A DNA stretch of 64,000 nt, from assembly GCA_022818135.1 (NCBI GenBank), contig JAFMSR010000005.1, forward strand, positions 35,845,959-35,909,958, given 5' to 3'. The notes beneath the pieces are model-generated. The model made no database searches. It was not told where the DNA came from and was given only the letters and a program-made list of their open reading frames with translations. Origin of the DNA: Saxidomus purpurata. Taxonomy: Eukaryota; Mollusca; Bivalvia; Venerida; Veneridae. Below are positions 43,691 to 56,356 of the stretch, in pieces. The position numbers and the translations under genes are program-made. Every line of letters starts with the position of its first letter. Within the stretch, counting starts at the first letter, position 1.

Positions 43691-46600
43691 ACACTGATAC
43701 ACAGCACTTCAAAGAGTGATTCTAAAGTTGTAGCGGCTCTAAGCAGACAGAATTCAAGGAAGCTCAGGTCTTGGAGGATGCTACAGATGATGTTGGAAAC
43801 TGCTGCACAATATTACTGTTATTGCATGTTTTCAAATATATTATCATGGATAAAACTTATACCCCTCACTCCAGTTCGTGAGCAAAGTTTAACGTCATGT
43901 TTTCTAACTGATTTCAATACCCTATATCTGCAACACTTTAACCCAGAAACTGATCTGCCAGGTGCATTGGGTATTTGCACGTCATGAACTCTGGAATTGA
44001 ACATAATCTTGTACAGAACCCGTTTTGCTATAATCAGTATTTCTTTCTAAGCCATTGTCTATTATTCATCCGCCTTTGAAGTTCGACATAATAATCGACG
44101 TGTCTTTGTACACTTTCAAAATATTCCTCCAACATTTCACTTGTCTGGCCACTTTGGTCAGAAGGTAGAGTACCTTACGTGCACATTCCTTTGATAATTG
44201 TGTTTAGTCAGAATTTCTAGAATACTTCACAATGATATATATACTGATGCAACTATCTAAGAAACTGTATAGCACGAGTTTTCTGCTACCGTGGCTACTA
44301 CAACAGCAATCTTCTTAGAAGACAATGACGTTTAAGGGAGTCCTGCATGACTCTATATTCTCCCTTATTAAAACAGTTACCTTCCTACAAACAGTGACCC
44401 TGCTAGGTGAAGAATCACCAAAAATATAGTAACTTCTTGCATAATATGTTTATTTGGTATATTCAAAGCACTACACATCTTTATGTAAGACCTTATTTCC
44501 TGTTTTTTTCTGGTGTCAGTGTATATAAGTATGCTGTGGTTAAACATTTATAATTTTGCGATAGCAAAACTGAGTTGAAATTGTGGGGAGCATGGCTATT
44601 AAAACGACCTGCAAGTTCACAAAAACTTCGAGCGCATACCAGTTAAATCTACGTAAGCGCGCTAGTTTGAACACTTTTTGATTAACCTTTGTATAAAAGA
44701 GCATCAATAACATGCTTGATTTTTGTGTGTGTATGTAGCAAATAAATGCAGTCACAAAACTTAACAACACCAACAATCATTTGATACTATACTGTACAGA
44801 AAGAAAAAAAGATAAGTGCCTTTTTGAAATTTTAGATTGACTAAACCAAGCTTTATTGTGAAATACCATCAAATTGAGCTAGGGAAGAAGAATGTAATCT
44901 GTAAAAGCAACCATATGGCAAACAGAAAACGGTTAAACTGTCATACTGTGTTGGGTGATATTGTTGAACAATCAACGTACGCGTGACGTTTAAGCCGAAA
45001 TATCAAAAACACATCTAACTATGGCACAGCAGATTGTATTTGGCTTAGAGTAAAAATGACATTTTGAATCTTCAGATGACATCTATTTTCCACACGTTAG
45101 ATAGCAGAGTAAACCCTCACTGTGCCTAGATGACCACCATGGCCCTGATTATTCTGTCCCCAGATGAACTTCGTATTTTCTTAAAGCCAGTATGCTTACA
45201 CTCGCAGTGCAAAACGGTTTGCAGTTCATGCAAAGGATTGCTGTTACGATTTACAGTATTTTTATTCGGTTGTTTTATCGGTTATTTCATGACACAGCTT
45301 TTTAAAGTCATTATATTACTCCAAGGAAGTGCTCAACTTTTTTCTTTGTGAATTGTTACTATCTGTCTTAAGTCATACTATAATTTAAAAGATGAATATA
45401 TAAATTAAGCCCTAGTCATCATTAGACACATCCCTCTACAACAGCCTGACCTTCACGCAGAAAAATAAATCCTCCTTCTATGAGAGAACGGAAAGCAGAC
45501 ACGGTACACATTGCTCCTATTATACATATAGATATATTTATAATATAAAGGCAACTCTTGTGCTAAGTGTACTAAAGGATCATACATACAAGTAAACACA
45601 ACGGAAAGCATTGAACGAACGCACGTAAAAAGAAGCAATGCATTATATAAATTCAATGTAGCATTAATAAATATCACTAGTTCCCTTTAGGTTTAAAACT
45701 TTTCTTTTATCACCATTAAATACAAAAAAAACATATCTCCGACACATCAGCGCATTAAAATATAGAACATCGTTCCTGGTTCTATGTTTGTCTTTCGTAT
45801 TCAGAGGCTCGAAATGATTCACGAACAGTGGCAAATGGTTTTTGTTCTAGGAACCCACCACAGTCATCTAGACCTGATTTCGTTAAACTTAGTTTAGCAC
45901 ACTTGTTTGTAAACCACAGACATACAAACCACCGATCTGTTTATTATGTTTGTGAAATAAAAGTTACAACTGGTTCATCCAAAAAATTGTGGTAAACACC
46001 GTCTACCGTTGGTATACTAGTAAATTAATGGCACTAAAAGTGTCTTTCATTTCTTTATGACCTAACAATCTAACAATTTCATCGTACAGAATGTTTTCCT
46101 TGAGATGAGGAAACAATAATTAGCACGATAAAAAATCTTAAAATGGTTTGATCATAGTATACAGTCAGTATTTTCATTATCAATTAACAGTGTAAACCGT
46201 TTTTGTATTTTAAGTAAAGAAATGATTTTATTGAAGCTAGTGTATAAATGGACCTGATAACATGTTGATAAACTAATACTTAGAACTTCATTTACATAGT
46301 ATCAAATGTGTTGTTTTTTAAATAAATGTACTATTAAAGTATGTCTTTAATAAATTATTCACACATCCACAAGGCCATCATAATTCTTTACTCTTGATTT
46401 TACTGCAATCGACACAACTGTTGGTAACTAGACGAGTGTAAATGACCAATAACTGGTGCAGCTCTGGAACATGAAGTTCAAGTAAATAATATTGTAATAA
46501 TATGAAAGTTTTTCTTTTCATCTAAAATGTAATTAAAGTTTGCCTACTCCAAAACACTGAGTACAGCATAGACAAACAGATAAACTGGAGTTTTAAATAC

Positions 46601-49009
46601 ACTGTTCACATGGCAATCCAGCAAAAAAAAACCATCCAGATCCGTTAAAATTCAAAACGACAAAGTTTTTGAACAAATACGACAGGGAGTACATGACGCG
46701 ACACAACAAAAAACAATAAGAGATACAACACACAACATAAATAATTATACAGGTGTAACATATTAACACATGCAGTTATCACCTGTAAATGTAAAATATT
46801 CCATATAATGTAGTTTTTCTAATATAGAATATGAAATACCCGTCCTCATATAATAAACGTTGTTTCCAAATGGTTAATTTAGGAAATACATTTTGTACTA
46901 AAATAACAATGTTAAAGTCATATTATTATTTTAACCGAATAACACTGTGAAATCAAATTATTTCACTTGCTTAAAATTTAACAAAACATTGCACTTAAAT
47001 TCTATACTACTTTGGTGCAATAGTGATTGCGTGTTGGTAGGTCTCGTGAGAGAGTTGCAATTGGTTTAAGAAATAAATAGCCGCGTAGGAGTTAAGGAAG
47101 ATGAGAAACAAAGATAGTTTCAGAAGTTACATTCTATTTGTAAATCTTCTGCACATTCACAAAAGAGAATACGAATCGAATGACTTCATAAATTCTTTTC
47201 AAGTATTTTCCAATGCTATTTTTTGATAATATATTGAGGTGAGGTCAATACCCTGAGTGGGTGGGTTAGCCACTTAATTAGTAATTCAAAATGCACGATA
47301 TTAAGCAGCAAGAGAAATAGTGTGTTTGCCAACTAACTTTGTTTGTAGTTGAAGTTGGTAGCCTCAATACATTTGTCATTTGCCAACATTGAATACAAAG
47401 AGTAGGTTTTGTATTATAGTTCTCAAATTCCTGTTTACGTCTGTTCACCTTTCAATAGATGTCTACGTGCTATATCATACATACAAATTATAACGTTCTT
47501 ATTTAACATACTGCAGTAAACTTTTCTTTGTATGAAATAGTTCTTTCTTTGTAAACGATGAAATTCTAAGGAAAGAATAATAACTGATTCTGATAAATGA
47601 TATATTTTCCTACTAATAGAATGTATAAGGCAACATGTAATAGACTTTAAAAACTTTTTTGAATTACGCAGTAGTGCTGTTTTTTCATCAGCATTTTAGG
47701 TAAAATTTTAATAAACTTCTAAAATGAAAATTTACCTTAATTATTCGTTTTTACATAATAATCTGTACATTAAGATATATATCTATACGGGTCGTACCGA
47801 TTATACCTCGAACGAGGTTGGTGGACCTAATAAGCACAATTACAAACAAACTATATATCTATATGTAATATGTCGCTCTTGAATCTTATTTGTAAGTTTT
47901 ATGTGCGGCTGCATAGTAACTAATCTGTGATAGTCTTCTATAACTCTTCATATTGAGATCATTTAAATATCTGCTGTACATAATATACGTTTTATTAAAA
48001 TAATTGTTCAAACGTATGTTTTTGTATTGGTAAATGAAACAGACTTGAACGAAACGTTTGAACCAAATTAAATAGTTCAATTATAAAACACCTAAAAATT
48101 GGTCTAGCCAATTAAGGCCACATTTATTTTAAGAAATGTTCTAAAACACACTGTATATTGCATGGTCTTATAAAGTGTACATTTCAGTGAATTACGGTAT
48201 TGACTCAATTTCCTAGAACAAACTTCATTTGAGCAGACGTCGGCTGTAGCGGCCAAGATAAGATACAACATGTATGTAAAATATAGATTCGTCTAATAAT
48301 ATAAAAATACCACACATATTTTCTTTCGTGTATAGAACATTTTTAGAGAATTTATTTCATACGTAGTTTGCAATTATGTTCAAAATTTAGAAAATATCAT
48401 TTGACGGGTTAAATAGATGCTTTAAAATTTCTTAACTTTGGGGATCTAAAAGGATACATGTATATGAAATATAAAAGTGAAAGTGCTACTATCTAAAGGA
48501 ATTCGGGAGGTTGCAGACGCCGTTACCGAAAATGAAGTTATTGTAGAGAATGAAACTTTTACGCCAAAATGTTGTACAATTCAAAATATATACAAACGAA
48601 ATAGACAGATATTTCAACAACAACAAAAACTAATAAAATCAAAATAGTTTGCATGTTCTAATTTCGACTAAACAGTGCAATTGAATTTTATACACTTTAT
48701 ACTGTGATTTGGTAGTTTGAGGAGATGTATTTGGTTTCAAACACGAGAGGCTATGTGGGTGTTAAAGATGAAAACAAAGACAGAATCTTTCAACAAATAT
48801 TTGATCGCTTGAACCAAAAACATATTTTAAAACTTTGCGGTGTAATTGAAATAGTCTAGACGGTCACTAAATAATAAAACATTGAAAACAATTGTGCTGG
48901 AAAACTGTTAGTTTTTAAATTTAATTTTTACAAGTAGAATTTACACAAGAGTTATGTTTAAAACAGATGGTGGGCGCAGAAAAAAAAGCTTTTAGAGTTT
49001 TATCTACAT
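43691..49009. other. No supported gene
   Basis: Just after the minisatellite a plus-strand frame stays open from 43692 to 43987 (about 98 codons, with SRQNSRKLRSWRMLQMMLET). It has no start of its own outside its middle and no recognised domain. The remaining 5 kb is AT-rich with only short frames, including a 73-codon plus frame at 45130-45351 with one hydrophobic segment. Confidence 0.35.
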
Positions 49010-49490
49010 ATAGTAATGGTCAAATGTCATAAGGTGAGAAAGATGTGCACCCTGACCTGGACTCGAACCCATGACCGTTCGCTTATAGGGCAAATGTTAA
49101 CCTGTCGCTTACACCTTGCTGCCCTAATTGTGATTACGTACGTATCGTGATATGTACATCAAACTTAAAAAAAAGCCCAATCCTTGTTTTCTTATCAAAT
49201 AAGTTATTCGAAATATTGACCGTTAAAATAGTCGAGAAAGTATAATTAATACACTCAATCAACATTAGTTTGGAGGTAACGGTATATTTTGTCGAGACAT
49301 ATGAACTATTTACGTACTAAAATTATAAAACCACTTATGAAAGACTGAAAACGCAAGAGTATTTTGTTGACCTTTTTCACACGGTATCATCCAAATAAAA
49401 GGTGCCTCACAGAGTTCATTTTTCAATCCAAAAAAAGGTTATGCATTCTGCTTGTAATTTCATTGGAAGGTTACTAACTTCCGATCAAAA
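49010..49490 (-). repeat. Dispersed ~400-bp repeat with tRNA-like core, copy 1
   Basis: On the minus strand 49035-49126 reads like a tRNA head: GCGACAGGTT..., TTTGCCCTATAAGCGAA, then GGTCATGGGTTCGAGTCC with a good B box, then GGGTGCACAT. Its similarity to 55850-56230 extends on the right side through AACATTAGTTT, ATGAACTATTTACGTACTAA, then AAAACGCA and AAAAGGTGCCTCACA. So the shared unit is larger than a simple SINE. Copies differ at about one base in five to six. Confidence 0.75.
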
Positions 49491-50129
49491 GCGGGCTTAG
49501 TACAACTATGCCTAAAAAGTCAGACCAAAAAAGTTTTGGTAATATAAAAAAAGTATATATGTGGTCCAAAATGAATCACGTTTTAATGAATTTTAAATAA
49601 AGTGCACTTTTGCATAGAGGTCAATAGTTCAAATGCCAAACCAAAAATTTGACTAGTATGATTAAAAAAGGTGAATATTGAGACACAATGTACATAACTG
49701 CAAAATTAGTGTTGATGGGAATGAATGCTGTAAAAGGAATTAGCAGTAATAAAGCTTTGAACATATAGAAAGTTAAAATCAATATGTTGTACTGAGAAGT
49801 ACAATGGCAGTAATTATCGTGAAGTGGCGTGGCACTAACTGACAGATATGAGAATATAAATTTCATGACATTAACATGCTATAGCCGTCCAGATATTGTA
49901 GTCCACTGTTATAATGTCTATTATAATGATATAAGTCTTACACCTGGTCCCTGCTTCTCGTTAATACTTAAAGTCCCGGGATCTTTGTGAATTTTCTAAT
50001 AAAGTAAAATAAATTTACTGAAATAATAATGATAGAACCATGATCTATTCAACTCTAAATCAATGTTGACATATGCCTTATTTTCGTATTCAAGTCGTTT
50101 CGTAATGAGATGGTCAAAGGTAAATAGGC
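49491..50129. other. No gene seen
   Basis: AT-rich, with an 81-codon minus frame at 49621-49866 that has hydrophobic composition but no other sign of coding. Confidence 0.4.
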
Positions 50130-50840
50130 ATTAAACCGCAGTTAAGAAATGATTTACAAAAGCAATTATCAGCTCTGATCAGATCAGAAATGAACTGATT
50201 AGTAGTACTTACATAGAAGAAATAGTTTATTAGTTTATTTAGTTTATTCAGTCTACACTTTGCATACATAATAAAACCTATCACTGATTATAAAATATCT
50301 GCAAAGTACTGAATCATGCAAACCTTTTCTATACAGAAATATCAAAGACTATATGACAATAAATAAGACAAATATTCACAATGATTATCACATTATTTAC
50401 ATAATAAAACTATGTAACCATGCTAATCTAATTTAAAAATGGACCCTAAAATAGTTAATATGACTGGTTCATTAGGAAAAAGCACTAAAGCAGCAATTAA
50501 AAATGTTTTACAAACGCAATTATCATCTCTGATCAGATAGAAATGATTGTCTTAGCAGTTTTTAAATATGAAGAAATAAGTGTAGTTATATATTATTTAA
50601 AACATATAGACATTTCATACATACATAAAAGCCAGTATATTAATTTATTAAAAATATCAGAAAAGTTGGCAAGTAATTACACTTTAATTATTACATGGCT
50701 TAAAAACACAAAGCTGTACAAACGCTCTGTAAATCACATTGGTTATGCACTTAATTTAACAACTGATTATTTTCCATATGACTGATTTACAAATGGACAA
50801 CAGTTCATATTTTTGGGACATTTTCATACCTTCAATCTAA
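50130..50840 (+). repeat. Degenerate ~355-bp tandem duplication
   Basis: Two copies start near 50130 and 50485. Shared phrases are TTACAAAAGCAATTATCAGC / TTACAAACGCAATTATCATC, TCTGATCAGAT, GAAATGA, then TTTATTAAAA and AAATATCTG/AAATATCAG. A third, weaker start may lie after 50813. The 80-codon frame at 50543-50785 lies within it and is not convincing. Confidence 0.6.
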
Positions 50841-53439
50841 AATACAAGGCAGTAAATTTACAACCTAATCATTTGCTAACAGCAAATTGTTTCTGGTTTT
50901 TAAAATCAAAAACAGGTCTTGGCACTTATTGTTACAACATAATTTCATTTCAGTCCGTACAAATATTAATTTCTTATCATAGAGGTTCAAGTAATTACAT
51001 TAATTTTACATTCTTCAGTAGTGAGTGCTCATCTTTCTCAGTACTTATGAATCAATTGTTTATTCATTGAAAAAAACAAGTTTTTAAGTTCCATGTATTC
51101 AATGGCTGTATTTTACAAATAGGACATAGGCTTAGCTTTTCTGGGATATTTTCATATCGTCCAGTGGTTTCTAATCTAAGTGGAGCTACTCCACACAATT
51201 TTTGATAATTTTCTAGCTGTACTCAAATGAGTTTACCGCTTCTGATAACATGCAACATTTATTTCGTTAAAAATAGACTACTGTTAAAAATGACTACCTT
51301 AGATATCTTAAGGGTTAGTTACATAACTTACTCAGCTGAACAATCACTCAAAATGTTTGGAAAATTTATCTTGGACGCGCTAGTGTACATTGCCCAATCT
51401 GTGGTAGTCTCTTGCAGGCCTTAAATGTATGGTCCTATGCAAAGGTCATATCACTTGATCATTTTTTGATAAATGTAAATTTGCAAATGAAAGAGACTTA
51501 AATAAACTTAAATGAAATGTTTTAATTAACTTATAGACGAAACGTGATCTTATCCAGTGCCGTCGTTTATTCTGAATGACTATTGTGTTTTACAGTGACT
51601 TATATACCGCCTCAAAAACTTCAAGGATATGCTTGACCAGGGTCCCTATATAACAGGTAATATACGGACCCTGGTTTGAATTTTTAAATCGATTTAGTTT
51701 CGAGAATGTGTAATTTGTTTTTCAAAATGCTACTGTAGGTTTAATTAAAATGAATATTCTAAAAAAAGATTCCATTAAGGGACCGACTTAAACGTTATTA
51801 TATACAGACAAATGTAAAGAAAAATAGGATCAAATTGTGTCAACTAAGGAAAAAAGACGATGCATTCAGGCAAATAACTTGATAAAAACATAAGGCATGT
51901 ATATGACAGCGTTTATATAAATTTATCAGGGGCGGGGTATAATCGCGTGGGTCGGACGTCGCTCAGAAAGTCATGACAGTATTCTTTAAATAATGTTTTT
52001 TTATGCAAACTTTCACCGAAATTAGGCGTGGTTAAATGTTTATTCTTCGGCTTCTCAAACTATAAAGCGATAAAGTTTCTTTCTTTTGTAAATTCACATT
52101 GGAAAGAACAATCCCAAATAATAACAAATAATATAATCATTTTATCATTATATTCCACATATCATTGCTGTAAATATTGTTATATATATCATGATTAAGA
52201 TGATGATCATGATGATTATGATTGTTATTTTTTATTATATTAATTTGTTGTTGTTTTTTTTTGTGTTTTTTAAATTAATGAGAAAATAAAATACAAACAC
52301 CATAGTACTTACATGCTTTACATTCCTGCTTGAGTCGTGTCAACCCTAATGAAACGTTCTAGAACTCTAATAGTTTTAGACTAATGTAATAAAGTCACTG
52401 GAACCCTGATTTAAATCTTAAAAACTTTCACTTTCGAAGACTGTAAGCTCTAGAGCGATATAGTTTTAATATTTATTTCGCTAAATTTCATACACTTAAA
52501 TTTTTTCTATATTTTCAACATCAATCTTTTCTTAATAGATTCTTCTAAATTTGAACTTAATGCGTTTATTTCTTTTTTCATAAGATATCGTTCAAACTTT
52601 AAAGGTATATATGCACATGTGATGTACAGTATTCCTAGATTTGTTTGAAACCCAATCCCACTATCAATTAATGACAAGTTATATGCAAACCATACAATTA
52701 TTGGGTGTTTATACTGTTACGCGTTATGCACAGGAGCAAATATGAAGAATTGAAACCCAAAAATACACTGACGTACTTGTATCATTTTTTTTAATTTTCA
52801 AATGAATCGACATTATACAATGTATAAAGGCAATATATATATTTTGTAATTTTGCTTTAAGAAAAAGAAATGTTTCTCTAAAACTTTGTAGAATCCTTTT
52901 GTTAGGACTGTAGTTTTATGCATAATACATTGAGTAAGCATCCTTTGCGGTTTTTGTTGTTATTCATGAAACACAGTAACATAAATATTTCAACAGGGCG
53001 TGGCTTCTGTCTTCTGGTTGCTTGCTTTCAGGAAACCCAATGCATCTAATTTCAGCTTGAAGGTCGCTACATGCAACAGCTTCACATAACTTTCGGAAAA
53101 CATCTTTCTTAAATTGTATGTAATATTAAACGTTAATGACAACGTACCGTTAAAAAAAGACAGAAATTGCAATCCAGTAGTTTTCCATGATTATACCCAC
53201 ACCTTTTAAAAGCATTATGCCTTTAAATATTTAAAGTTACGAAAAGTAAAAAGTTATTTAAACGATGATTCAATCTATTTCTACTCTAAATTTAATACGC
53301 TGTTTTCTCGGTAATCGATGATATATCTATAAAAGTACATTTATCAAAATATTATTAACATATTGAAACCTTTGTAAATCCACCGTGACCGGAATGTGTG
53401 ATTTTTTAAAACTTACACTGAGATGATATAGAATATGTG
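50841..53439. other. No gene seen; one clean hairpin
   Basis: At 51636-51675 a perfect 10-bp stem, ACCAGGGTCC and GGACCCTGGT, closes a 20-nt AT-rich loop. At about 52195-52240 there is an imperfect GAT-rich simple repeat. The rest is AT-rich with no coding signal. Confidence 0.45.
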
Positions 53440-53484
53440 GTATAAAAGTAAATTCGCGCCTCCATTCATCTTACAGGAGAAGTA

Positions 53485-53535
53485 AAAATGCCGGACTGCT
53501 AACCTGGGGGTCACTGAGTCAGTAGAATTTAGCAG
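53485..53535 (+). repeat. Possible tRNA(Ser)-like SINE relic
   Basis: GCCGGACTGCTAACCTGGGG followed by GTCACTGAGTC looks like the anticodon arm and T arm of a serine-tRNA-type head (GGACTGCTAAxCC around anticodon GCT), badly decayed. The surrounding 53440-53600 is GC-richer than its neighbours. On the minus strand a frame stays open through it, most likely incidental. Confidence 0.3.
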
Positions 53536-53600
53536 AACCTCAACTTGTGTCGGCTGACCACTGGAACTCAAGGAAGCAATCGTGAGAGTATCTATTATTA

Positions 53601-55399
53601 GTAGCGATTAGTAAAATATCTATATAACAACATGTGCATAATATTTATGCATGACTGTAATATGAACACCGTAATCATGTCCTGAAATGCTCCATATAAT
53701 TGGCCAGTTAAATGGTACGCGAAGGAGTGAAATTTAAGTCAACAAACGTAAGCATTGTTTCTGAAACTACATCCCCACAGTTGTCGTGCATTTCATCAGT
53801 CATTCAATTCGCTTTTATAATGATATTTTACTCTTCTATACTAAGGTTAAAATGGTAATACGTTTACGCAATCAAATCTATTTAATGTTTGGTACAATGG
53901 ACGATTTGCCTGTCACCGACGTGTACAGGATAACGACTTTTACAAAGTCTGACTTCAGTTTACGATCTAACAAAAAAGCTCTTGTACGAATGTCCCTAAC
54001 AAGGTAAAGAGTTGGCGGGGGAGGAAAATTTGAAATTTGATACTAAAATATTTATTTGCTTTGCGTCGGTGGATATATGAATAATAACATTAAGACAGTC
54101 ATCATTATGTTTAAATAAAAATGGTGTACTTACGTCAGTGGATTTATTTTATTTAAACTTATCACTGAAGCAAAACGGCATTGTATGCAACTACATATCA
54201 CTTGTAAAATAAACTTGATGTTAAATTGCAATTTAATTATTTTCATAATAAAGAGACACTATTCTTCATTTCAGATTAAAGTAATTCATTCTTGATTGAC
54301 CGTTCATTCGCAGTAAAAATGAATCCGCAGAACTTTGTTGCCGAGGTTGCATCTCCCCATTTTGTTGTGGGTTTTGCAAAGTCTAGATTTTAATACTACA
54401 ACTTAATTATTGTTAATCGAATGGGCATAACTTGTGATATGTAAGCTCTTTAATGTTAATCTTGTTGTGAAATTAGTGGTATAAACGAAATTCCGTCACA
54501 TGTGGATCTCAATGTAACAGTTGACACTGTCAGTCCAGAAAATCTAAAAGCCAAAGCACTTAGTAGGGATCAAAGGCAATAAAAGAAAACACAGTAAATC
54601 GGTTTGAAAATTAAGGTATTCAGATTTTAATTTGTCAAATTCTAATTTAGAAATAAGCGTTCGGATAATTCGTTTATAGACAAAAACAGCGGAAGTTCAT
54701 GCGAAGAATATACTTTCTTGACAGTTTAGAACATTTAGGCTTGTCAAACAGCTAGATGAAAAAGTATTGACAGAATGCAGACAAACGAAAAAAGGCGTTT
54801 GTGTTTCGAGTAAGGACGAATACTGCATAAAATGTAATAAACAAAAACAAACAAAAATCTTGAGAACAAATGACACTCAATGTAATCTGCCTTAGGACCT
54901 CTGACCAAGTTACAGAAATCATGTATCAATAAAGAAATTAAGGAAGGTAGAGAACAGCGACAAGATAATTACCTCTCTAAACCGTAATTGACCTTGGCTA
55001 ACTAATATAACCAACCGCATAAAGGTACAAAATCTTACACGATGGGAGAAAGCACCGCTAACCCAGGGACAATTTGTTCGTATCTAATTGTTGTGACAAG
55101 GAGGAGGAATGTCCGAGATCTAGAGCTGTTTGCAGTTGTTATGTTTTATCTTAATAAGCAGAAGAATATCCTCTGAAAAGAACTGATACCGCTGGCAGAC
55201 CGATCAACGTCATTCGTGTCTTGATGTATATCTAGACTGTGCAATACCAAAAAAATGAACATTACCAACTAGAGATAATAACATCCCATCGCGACACATA
55301 ATGTTTTTGTTAAATGTATGGGTAGGATTACAATACCCCAAAAGTAAATAATACTGATATTACTTGGTGTAATAAGTTACATGCACAAAACAATGTATT
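53601..55399. other. No supported gene
   Basis: AT-rich. At 54319-54393 a short plus frame MNPQNFVAEVASPHFVVGFA, 24 residues, has a good start context and coding-like composition but is too small to support. Other frames are ordinary. Confidence 0.35.
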
Positions 55400-55849
55400 G
55401 CCAATCACAAAAGAAAATGGCATTAAGGGTAAGTTTTACTTGCATTTATACATGTATCTTAACATCATTACACTTGCTTAGCATTAATACAATCAACTTC
55501 CAGTTTTGTGCGGTACAGTATTATCATATGCTCCTGATTTATTTGAATCTTACGATGAATTCTCTATTTGAGGACTAAAAATAGATGCAGCCTGGGTTTG
55601 GCTGAATTCTGATTAATCATTAAAGTCAATAAAGAAATATTTCCGACCCTGATATGACTGAAGTATGCATCACGTGATCTCAAATTCAATATATTTAATG
55701 CACAGAAATAAATCAAAACAATATGAATGTATATAAGTAAACAAGAACTATCTTTAAAAAAGATGGTCAGCACGATATTGAGTATATGAAAGAGATAGGT
55801 GGCTGGATTTCATAGTTATACTTCTTATCAAGTTGTATTTTTATGCAGT

Positions 55850-56230
55850 AACAATGCGCGAAATGTCACAGTGTGAAAAAAGTGTGCACCCTGGCCGGGC
55901 CACAAACCCGGGACCCTTCGCTTACAGTGCAAATGTTCTCCCGGTTGATCTACCGGTTATTTACTAGGCGTGGAAGTATAATTACTCTACACTTATAATT
56001 AACATTAGTTTCGAGTTAACAAAATGATTATGGTGTTGATATGAACTATTTACGTACTAAAATTACAATATCATTCATGAAAGACAGAAAACGCAGGAGT
56101 ATTTTATTGACCTTTTTCCTGCGGTATTATCCAATTAAAAGGTGCCTCACAATCCGAAAACTATCATACATTCTACTTGTCATTTCATTGGCGGTTGAAA
56201 AGTTACCAACTTCGGTTAAAGGCGAGATTA
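55850..56230 (-). repeat. Dispersed ~400-bp repeat with tRNA-like core, copy 2
   Basis: The minus strand has GTAGATCAACCGGGAGAACA, TTTGCACTGTAAGCGAA, then GGGTCCCGGGTTTGTGGCCC, where the B box has decayed, then GGGTGCACACTT. To the right it matches copy 1 (49010-49490) through ATGAACTATTTACGTACTAA and AAAAGGTGCCTCACA. In this copy the plus frame from 56041 is open for more than 100 codons into the foldback element, while copy 1 has a stop after the shared MNYLRTKI beginning, so the frame is probably not maintained. Confidence 0.75.
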
Positions 56231-56347
56231 ATCAAAGTTTCAGCTTCGATACGGAATCAAAACGAATATATAACCACAGTGTCTTTAGAAAATCGCTACC
56301 TAAGCATTGGTCGAAAATATTGCTTCACAATGAAACAATCAATTTCC

Positions 56348-56356
56348 AGTCGGGCG
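56348..56356. repeat. Target-site duplication, left
   Basis: AGTCGGGCG, immediately before the left end of the foldback element; identical to 58786-58794. Confidence 0.9.

Noticed and set aside
43043..43719. Four long open frames on both strands (up to 215 codons)
   Set aside because: All follow from a 36-bp tandem repeat without internal stops; the period is a multiple of three and no frame is favoured.
53440..53640. Minus-strand open frame with a GTAAGA donor as an exon
   Set aside because: The plus strand here resembles a decayed tRNA-type SINE head, and the frame has no recognisable peptide.
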